The notes under the pieces are model-generated. The model saw nothing but the letters and a program-made list of their open reading frames with translations, ran no database searches and was not told the origin of the DNA. The position numbers and the translations under genes are program-made. Positions 58,511-64,000 of a stretch of 64,000 bases of DNA are shown piece after piece. The DNA lies in the NCBI GenBank assembly GCA_964561455.1, contig CAZLPS010000003.1, forward strand, positions 1-64,000. The letters are read 5' to 3'. This DNA comes from JABDGR01 sp964561455. Lineage in GTDB: Bacteria > Verrucomicrobiota > Verrucomicrobiia > Opitutales > JABDGR01. How positions within the stretch are numbered: position 1 is the first letter of the stretch; each line of letters starts with the position of its first letter.

Positions 58511-60079
58511 ATGAGCGATACAGCACCCGAAGAGTTCAAGAATGCGAAATCCGCCGGCGCGCCGGCGTCGGTCTCCGACGTGAGTCATGACTTGCGGGCG
58601 GTGCGGCTGTTGCGGCTGCAGGAGTTGCGGGCGCAGGGCCAGGATCCGTTTCAAAACAACTGGAATCAGACCCATACGTCCAAGCAGGCGATTGAATCAT
58701 ATGTGGAAGGCCAGGAGCCCGGGGCGGAGGTTTCCGTGGCGGGCCGGATTGTCATGCAGAATGACATGGGCAAGTCCAGTTTCATTAAGGTGTTGGATCG
58801 TGACGGCAAGATTCAAGCATACGTCCGCAAGGATGTCATTGGCGACGAAGCTTACGCGGCGTTTAAGAAGCTCGATTTGGGGGATATCGTCGGGGTCTCG
58901 GGCACGCTGTTTAAGACCAAGACCGGGGAAATTTCGGTCCGGGCGCAAAAATACGGATTGCTGGCGAAGGCGCTGCGCCCACTGCCGGAGAAGTGGCATG
59001 GGTTGACGGACAGTGAGCAGATTTACCGCCAGCGTTACCTGGACCTCATAGTCAACGATGCCTCGCGCGAACGGTTTCAAACGCGCAGCCGGATTGTGCG
59101 GGCGGTACGCGAATATTTGTGGAGCCGGGATTTCGTGGAAGTCGAAACGCCGGTGCTGCAAGGCATTGCCGGCGGCGCGGCGGCGCGGCCATTTACCACC
59201 CATTTCAACGCGCTCTCGTGTGATTTTTACCTCCGCATTGCCCTGGAACTGCACCTCAAGCGCATGCTGGTGGGCGGGTTTGACCGGGTGTTTGAAATCG
59301 GGCGGGTGTTTCGCAATGAAGGTCTTTCGCGCCGGCACAATCCGGAGTTTACGATGCTGGAGGTTTACCAGGCTTACACGGACTACCGCGGTATGATGAT
59401 GCTCATCCATGACCTCATCCAGTATGTCTGCCGGACGGCGCTCGGTGGGCGGACGAGCGTGACGCGGCCCGAGGGCGGTGAAATCGAGCTGGCCGGCAAA
59501 TGGCGCGAGGTTAAGTACAAGGACCTCGTCATCGAGGCCATGGGCGACGGCGACTGGTTTACGCGCACGCGCGAGCAAAAGTTGGCGGCCTGCGCGAAAC
59601 TCGGCATCGAAGTGAACCCCACGCATCCGGATTTTGCCATCACCCAGGATGTTTTTGAAAAACTCATTGAGCCCAAGCTGATCCAGCCGACTTTCGTGAC
59701 GCACATTCCGGGGGAGCTCTGCCCGCTGGCAAAAATCAATGGCGCCGACCCCTCGACGCTCGACGTATTCGAGCTGTGCATCAACGGCCAGGAAATCGCG
59801 CCGGCGTATTCCGAGCAGAACGACCCCCTCTTGCAACGCGAGCAGTTTGAAAAGCAGGTGGGCGACGACGTGCAGAAACTGGATGAGGACTTCCTGACCG
59901 CCCTCGAGCACGGCATGCCCCCGGCCGGCGGCATGGGCGTAGGTATTGACCGGCTGGTCATTCTGCTGACCGGTGCGGCGAACATCCGGGACACGATCCT
60001 TTTCCCCTCTCTCAAGCCATCAGATGAAGGGACCAAGGGACAGAGGGACAAAGGCACAGAGGGTGCCCTGCATAAGTAA
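58511..60079 (+). CDS. lysS: Lysyl-tRNA synthetase (class II) with repeat-encoded C-terminal tail
   Basis: A 522-residue class II LysRS. OB-fold anticodon-binding domain (about 60-165; SVAGRIVMQNDMGKSSFIKV), motif 1 FVEVETPVLQGIAGGAAARP, motif 2 RVFEIGRVFRNEGLSRRHNP, EFTMLEVYQAY, and motif 3 GMGVGIDRLVILLTGAANIR, DTILFP. ATG at 58511 (MSDTAPEEFK) is favoured. The family normally stops a few residues after the ILFP motif. Here the frame continues for about 18 residues (DEGTKGQRDKGTEGALHK) that are the translation of GGGACAGA octads. Confidence 0.95.
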   Translation: MSDTAPEEFKNAKSAGAPASVSDVSHDLRAVRLLRLQELRAQGQDPFQNNWNQTHTSKQAIESYVEGQEPGAEVSVAGRIVMQNDMGKSSFIKVLDRDGKIQAYVRKDVIGDEAYAAFKKLDLGDIVGVSGTLFKTKTGEISVRAQKYGLLAKALRPLPEKWHGLTDSEQIYRQRYLDLIVNDASRERFQTRSRIVRAVREYLWSRDFVEVETPVLQGIAGGAAARPFTTHFNALSCDFYLRIALELHLKRMLVGGFDRVFEIGRVFRNEGLSRRHNPEFTMLEVYQAYTDYRGMMMLIHDLIQYVCRTALGGRTSVTRPEGGEIELAGKWREVKYKDLVIEAMGDGDWFTRTREQKLAACAKLGIEVNPTHPDFAITQDVFEKLIEPKLIQPTFVTHIPGELCPLAKINGADPSTLDVFELCINGQEIAPAYSEQNDPLLQREQFEKQVGDDVQKLDEDFLTALEHGMPPAGGMGVGIDRLVILLTGAANIRDTILFPSLKPSDEGTKGQRDKGTEGALHK

Positions 60080-60136
60080 GAGAGTTTCCCGGCAGAACTT
60101 TGTCCCATTGTCCCTCTGTCCCTTAGTCCCTTTCTT
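60024..60136. repeat. Inverted octad repeat at the lysS 3' end
   Basis: GGGACAGA-type octads at 60027-60062 (coding, last codons of lysS) face a near-perfect reverse complement at 60099-60134 (about 4 mismatches in 35), with a loop of about 36 bases. The right arm ends just before the LolC/E start. It could serve as a terminator or as an intercistronic hairpin. Confidence 0.8.
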
Positions 60137-60139
60137 CCC

Positions 60140-61624
60140 ATGCCCTGGCCCTGCTATCTTGCATTGAAGCATTTGTTTCCGACCGGGCGTCGGGCGGCGG
60201 GGGCGTCGGGGCGGGCGGTGGTGCGGATGGCGGTCATCATTGCGACGGTGCTTTTTTTATTATTGCTGGGGTTTTTGCAGTGGAATGGCACGCTCCAGCG
60301 GTTGCATTCATTTAATAATCTTGGGATGGGTGATTTGGTCCGGCATTTGGGCCTGGTCTGGTTGTGGCTGACCGTGGTGGCGGTGGTGGTGGCGCTCGTC
60401 TTCCGGTCCACGCCGTTTTTCAACGCGATGTCCATCATGGGGATCACCCTGGGCGTGACGGTGCTGATCACGGTGCAAAGCGTGATGAACGGGTTTGCGC
60501 ATGAATATGAGAAAGTCTTCATCCTGGCCCAGGGGAACCTTGACATCACGTCGAATGGGCTGATTAAGAATCCGCAGGAGGTTGTCGCGCTGGTCAAGCA
60601 AGTGCCGGGCGTGAGACTGGCCGAACCCGTAGCCTATGGGCAGGTCATGCTCACCTATCAGAATATTCCCCTGGCGCCCAAAGTGCGCAGCTTTGACACG
60701 AACAGTCCGGATGCGCTCCACAACCCGCTGGCCCAGACGGTCTACCTCGGAAGATTTGAGGATTTGGATGACAAGAGCGTAATATTGGGTCGGGGTATAT
60801 ACGCGCAATTGGGGAGGCCGCCATTTGGCAGCAAGGTGACGATTTACACTCCCCTCATGCTCTCCCGGTTGACAAAAACCAATGTGCCGGTGCCGGAGGA
60901 TTTGGAAGTGGTCGGCGTTTTTCAAACGGGCTGGACGGGGGTGGATGACACGACCATCGTGACGACGCTGCGCACGGTGCGGGAGATGGATGGTTTCACG
61001 GACGAAGTCCATACGATCGAGGTGCGGCTGGATAACGATGATCTTGAGCATACCCGCGATCTGGCCAAGGTCGTCCAGACCAAACTGGGTCCGCTAAATG
61101 ACCAGCGGGTGGCCGCCGGGGGGCCGGAGGCGAAGATGACGGTATCCACGTGGGAGGAACTCAACCACGACCAGTTGCAAATCCTGTACGTGGAAAAGAC
61201 CGTGATGTTTTACATTATGATCGTGATTGTGATCGTGGCGGCCTTCTGCATCTTGTGTTCGCTGGCGACGTCGGTGGTGCGTAAAACGCGCGAAGTCGGG
61301 GTGTTGGGGGTGATGGGGGCGCAGCCGCCGCAGGTGGCGGCGGTCTTTTGTTTGCAGGGCCTGTTTATTGGGGCGGTGGGGGCGGTGTTGGGGGTGGGGC
61401 TCTCGCTATTGCTGCTTTACTACCGACAGGAGATTGTAGGGGCCTTCGTGGACCAGCGTCTGCTCGTTGAATTTTACAAATTTTACAGTTTTCCGGTGCA
61501 GTACCGGGCCTGGGATTTCGCGAAGATCATGGGATTCACGTTTTTCATCAGCACGCTTGCGGGGTTGCTGCCGGCTTGGTGGGCGGCGCGATTGAAGCCG
61601 GCCGATTGCCTGCGGTATGAGTGA
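60140..61624 (+). CDS. LolC/LolE-type lipoprotein-release permease
   Basis: A 494-residue protein. The opening MPWPCYLALKHLFPTGRR is the LolC/E type, followed by an extra N-terminal hydrophobic pair (VIIATVLFLLLLGFLQW, LGLVWLWLTVVAVVVALVFR). The canonical core follows: SIMGITLGVTVLITVQSVMN, GFAHEYEKV, a large periplasmic domain (about 130-370), FtsX-like helices (VVRKTREVGVLGVMGAQPPQ) and a final helix with PAWWAARLKPADCLRYE. With LolD it extracts lipoproteins from the inner membrane for transport to the outer membrane. Only one permease gene is seen, so it may act as a homodimer. Confidence 0.9.
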   Translation: MPWPCYLALKHLFPTGRRAAGASGRAVVRMAVIIATVLFLLLLGFLQWNGTLQRLHSFNNLGMGDLVRHLGLVWLWLTVVAVVVALVFRSTPFFNAMSIMGITLGVTVLITVQSVMNGFAHEYEKVFILAQGNLDITSNGLIKNPQEVVALVKQVPGVRLAEPVAYGQVMLTYQNIPLAPKVRSFDTNSPDALHNPLAQTVYLGRFEDLDDKSVILGRGIYAQLGRPPFGSKVTIYTPLMLSRLTKTNVPVPEDLEVVGVFQTGWTGVDDTTIVTTLRTVREMDGFTDEVHTIEVRLDNDDLEHTRDLAKVVQTKLGPLNDQRVAAGGPEAKMTVSTWEELNHDQLQILYVEKTVMFYIMIVIVIVAAFCILCSLATSVVRKTREVGVLGVMGAQPPQVAAVFCLQGLFIGAVGAVLGVGLSLLLLYYRQEIVGAFVDQRLLVEFYKFYSFPVQYRAWDFAKIMGFTFFISTLAGLLPAWWAARLKPADCLRYE

Positions 61625-61800
61625 TGACCGAATGTTGATTGCTGAATTCTGAATGCTGCGCTCCCCTCCCATGGCCCGTTTTTTGCAACCTCCGACCGGG
61701 CCGCAGAATAAGCCAAATGCCTAAATCCCGTTTCACTAACGATTTGCCCCCAAAACAATAGTCATTCAGCATTCAGCACTCAGCACTCAGCAATACCTCC
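61625..61800. repeat. ATTCAGC heptad tract between the permease and ATPase genes
   Basis: GAATGTTGATTGCTGAATTC-type units (61629-61660) face ATTCAGC/ACTCAGC units (61765-61792), again an inverted pair across an intercistronic gap. Between the arms I see no gene. Confidence 0.8.
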
Positions 61801-62490
61801 ATGTCCGCTCCCATCCTCAAGGCCACCGGCTTGGTCAAACACTTTGCAACGCCCGCGGGGGATCTGCCGGTGTTGTGCGGCGTCAACTTGACGGTGGCGG
61901 CGGGGGAGAGCGTGAGCATCCGCGGAGAATCAGGCTCGGGTAAAACGACCTTGCTGTACTGCCTGGCGGGATTGGAAGACGTTAAGGAGGGGGAATTGGC
62001 ATGGGATGGCCAGCCGGTCATGAGCCTGACCCCGGCGGCGCGGGCGCCGCTCCGGGCGCGGCTATTAGGGTTCGTGTTTCAATCCTATTATTTGACGCCG
62101 GAATTGGATGCTTTGGAGAACGTGCTCCTGGCCCGGCGGCTCACAGGCCGTATCCGACCCGAGGATGAAAAGCGGGCCCGAGATTTGCTTGGGCGGGTGG
62201 GCCTGGGGCAGCGGCTGCGGCACGTGCCGGGCAAGCTTTCCGGGGGCGAGGCGCAGCGGGTGGCAGTGGCCCGGGCGCTGTTGAATCGTCCGCGGCTGCT
62301 ACTGGCGGACGAACCGACGGGAAACCTCGACGAGCGGACGGCGGAGGAAGTCATTGCGCTCCTGTTGCAGTTGTGTGCCGAGGAGAAAACCGCACTGGTG
62401 CTCGTGACTCACCACGCGGGATTTGCCTCGCGGACGGCCCGGGTGCTGCGGATCGAGCATGGGCTGCTGGGTCCGGTGGTTCCGGCTTAA
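61801..62490 (+). CDS. lolD: LolD-type ABC ATPase
   Basis: A 229-residue ATPase with Walker A GESGSGKT, Q-loop VFQSYYLTPELDALENV, signature LSGGEAQRVAVARAL, Walker B LLLADEPTGNLDERTA and H-loop VTHHAGFA. The MacB/LolD-like EPTGNLDE motif and its position after the permease support LolD, which powers lipoprotein release. Distance to the permease is 176 bases, filled with inverted heptads. Confidence 0.93.
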   Translation: MSAPILKATGLVKHFATPAGDLPVLCGVNLTVAAGESVSIRGESGSGKTTLLYCLAGLEDVKEGELAWDGQPVMSLTPAARAPLRARLLGFVFQSYYLTPELDALENVLLARRLTGRIRPEDEKRARDLLGRVGLGQRLRHVPGKLSGGEAQRVAVARALLNRPRLLLADEPTGNLDERTAEEVIALLLQLCAEEKTALVLVTHHAGFASRTARVLRIEHGLLGPVVPA

Positions 62491-62828
62491 CTCAAACACT
62501 TGTTTGCCGATGTATAAAAATTCTGTTGATTTCTTATCTCGACACTCTAAAACACCTCAGATGCTCATGTGTTTTCACCCCAAACACTCTGCGCTGGCCG
62601 GCATTTTGCTGGAGGCCGGCGGCTCTGTCCGCGCGGCCAACGCCCGGACCGCGACGACGAACCACCCAGTCGTTCGCCGGAATATGCGCCCATGCGCGGG
62701 TTATCCCGTCTAAATGCATATTTCTGCTGGCGGGCATTGACACCTGCAATGAGTTGTGTAACGTCAATTGTTTTTCCCCAAACCTTCCTCCTTTCGCCCT
62801 TTAAATACTCCCACCCCAATTCCGCCGG
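62491..62828. other. Gap before pilM
   Basis: Contains a short AT-rich stretch (62495-62560) where a promoter for the pilus gene may lie and a GC-rich GCCGGCATTTTGCTGGAGGCCGGC hairpin (62599-62622, imperfect). No gene, RNA or heptad repeat is supported here. Confidence 0.4.
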
Positions 62829-64000
62829 ATGTCCTCGAAATCCCTCGTCATTAATTGCGGCGCCAGCCACGTGGCCGCAGCGGTTTTTACCTCAGCCAAC
62901 GGAAAGCTCACGTTGGAGGAATTGGATACGCGCGACCTGCGCTACGACGTGACCAAGGAAGAAGCCTGGCTACCGGCCGTGCGCGATGGTTTGATTGACT
63001 TATCGCGGGCCAGTTCACGGTTTCGGGGCAAGGCGACTTTTATTCTGCCGGGTTACCAACTGCTGATCAAACCGATCAAGGTGCCGCACGTGGAAACCTC
63101 GAAGCAGGCGCAGATCATTGCCTTTGAAGCCCAGAATAACATTCCTTTTCCGTTGGCGGAAGCGGTGTGGGGCAGCCAGGTGGTGGCGGACGACGGAATT
63201 GAGACCGAAGTGCTGTTGGCGGCGCAAAAGGCCGAGGCGGCCAACCGTTTTTGTGGGTTGATGACGATGATTGGGTTCGAACCGGTTTCGCTCCAGCCGA
63301 GTTCGCTGCTGGATTACAACGCCTATAAACTCGTCCATCCGGATGATGCCGAAGACACCCTGATCATCAACATCGGTGCGCGCTCAACGAATCTGACCTT
63401 TGTCAGCCCGGCGGGCCTGTTTATTCGCAACGTGAATTTGGGTGGGAACACTTTTACACAGATGCTGGCGGACGCGACGGGCAAGGCCTTTAACGCGGCG
63501 GAAGAATTGAAAGTGTCGTTTTATTCCGGGGCGACCTCGTTTGAGGCGGATGATCCGGCGGTCGGCCCGCTGCAAGCCCGGGCGCTCGACTTCATGAAGC
63601 GGTTGAGTCAGAATCTGACTCAGTCCATCATATCGTACCGCCGGTCCACGAATCGGGCGGCGCCGGCGCGCATATTGCTGACCGGCCGGGGCAGCCTGCT
63701 TACGGGATTACCGGAGTTTTTGAGTGATGCCCAGAAGGTTTCGGTGGATTATTTCAACCCGACTTCCACGCTGGCGGTCGGCGCCCGGGTTGAGAAGGGG
63801 GTGTTGGATTCCCTATATTATCAGATTAGTGAAGTGGTGGGAGATGCCGCCCGTCTGACCAAGCCGGATGCCATGGGAGTCAATTTGCTGCCGCCGGTAA
63901 TTCGCGCCCAGCAGAAGTTCCAACGGCAACAGCCTTTCCTCATTGTGGCTGGCGTGTTGCTGGCGCTCGCGCCAATGCCGATGTTATATCGCTATTTTTC
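62829..64000 (+). CDS. pilM: PilM-like pilus/secretion protein with PilN-like N-terminus, partial
   Basis: The frame runs off the window end. Residues about 1-345 match PilM, an actin-like ATPase-fold protein of type IV pili: SLVINCGASHVAAAVF, QAQIIAFEAQNNIPFPLAEA, IINIGARSTNLTFVSPAGLF, NVNLGGNTFTQMLA. Near residue 355 the chain continues GVNLLPPVIRAQQKFQRQQP and a membrane segment (FLIVAGVLLALAPMPMLY), which is how PilN begins (NLLP plus one helix). So PilM and PilN appear fused. PilM binds PilN in the alignment complex; a fusion would fix the pair. ATG at 62829 is clear. Confidence 0.85.
   Translation, partial: MSSKSLVINCGASHVAAAVFTSANGKLTLEELDTRDLRYDVTKEEAWLPAVRDGLIDLSRASSRFRGKATFILPGYQLLIKPIKVPHVETSKQAQIIAFEAQNNIPFPLAEAVWGSQVVADDGIETEVLLAAQKAEAANRFCGLMTMIGFEPVSLQPSSLLDYNAYKLVHPDDAEDTLIINIGARSTNLTFVSPAGLFIRNVNLGGNTFTQMLADATGKAFNAAEELKVSFYSGATSFEADDPAVGPLQARALDFMKRLSQNLTQSIISYRRSTNRAAPARILLTGRGSLLTGLPEFLSDAQKVSVDYFNPTSTLAVGARVEKGVLDSLYYQISEVVGDAARLTKPDAMGVNLLPPVIRAQQKFQRQQPFLIVAGVLLALAPMPMLYRYF

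Overview
The window looks like a chromosomal segment of a Gram-negative, GC-rich bacterium of the PVC superphylum, most probably Verrucomicrobiota. The indications are: outer-membrane-type machinery (a LolC/E-LolD pair, an MCE/MlaD protein, a PilM-like pilus protein), a Tat-exported lipoprotein and a formylglycine-type sulfatase, a collagen/kelch giant, FmdB-like and alpha-hairpin repeat proteins of a type I associate with this phylum, and very repeat-rich intergenic DNA. This placement comes from protein content only; no rRNA gene is present.

Layout. 0-6.5 kb is an accessory zone of small toxin-antitoxin modules (AbrB-like, UPF0175/PIN, RelB/ParE-like, an HTH gene with a truncated partner), a DUF429-like protein and the first of three alpha-hairpin repeat proteins, all embedded in short tandem repeats. 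7.2-13 kb carries a heterodimeric ABC exporter and a ModF/PhrA-like double ATPase. 13.3-17 kb has a Nudix hydrolase coupled to a class III cyclase, then a divergent PurA. 17.5-24.3 kb is one gene for a ~2250-residue secreted protein alternating five kelch propellers with five collagen-like stretches. 24.4-31.4 kb (minus strand) holds grpE and the oxidative pentose phosphate set pgl, opcA, zwf with yraN and a McsA-like gene upstream; a REP-associated transposase with its palindromes sits between opcA and pgl. 31.6-43.4 kb: two DUF805 proteins, polX, two large alpha-hairpin repeat proteins, a parS-like site, a 31-bp-arm palindrome, a GNAT enzyme, an MCE protein, and the zinc-independent ribosomal proteins L36 and L31. 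43.5-54 kb: comEC, a sulfatase, infC, a cell-wall amidase, a large Tat lipoprotein, a DUF4139 protein. 54-64 kb: hicAB, metX, the SRP RNA, a truncated DUF433 gene, a HAD enzyme, a SUFU-domain protein, lysS, lolC/E-lolD, and the start of pilM.

The most unusual property is non-coding. Nearly every intergenic gap in the first 17 kb, and many later ones, is filled with degenerate tandem repeats of period 7 (or 8). They use a limited set of unrelated 'words' (AATTAAG, GGAGTCA/GGAGACA, GGGAGCR, GGAAGCT, AGAGTGA, AGGTAGA, TTTAACG, GGTTCTT; octads GGGACAGA, AGGAGCAA). Several tracts are arranged as inverted pairs, so that a whole intergenic region can fold back on itself. The same tracts run into genes: they form the middle of an AbrB-type antitoxin, the linker of the double ATPase and the C-terminal tail of lysyl-tRNA synthetase, and one lies exactly where a gene is truncated. 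Second in interest are a sigma-70-region-3-like insertion inside 6-phosphogluconolactonase and the kelch/collagen protein.
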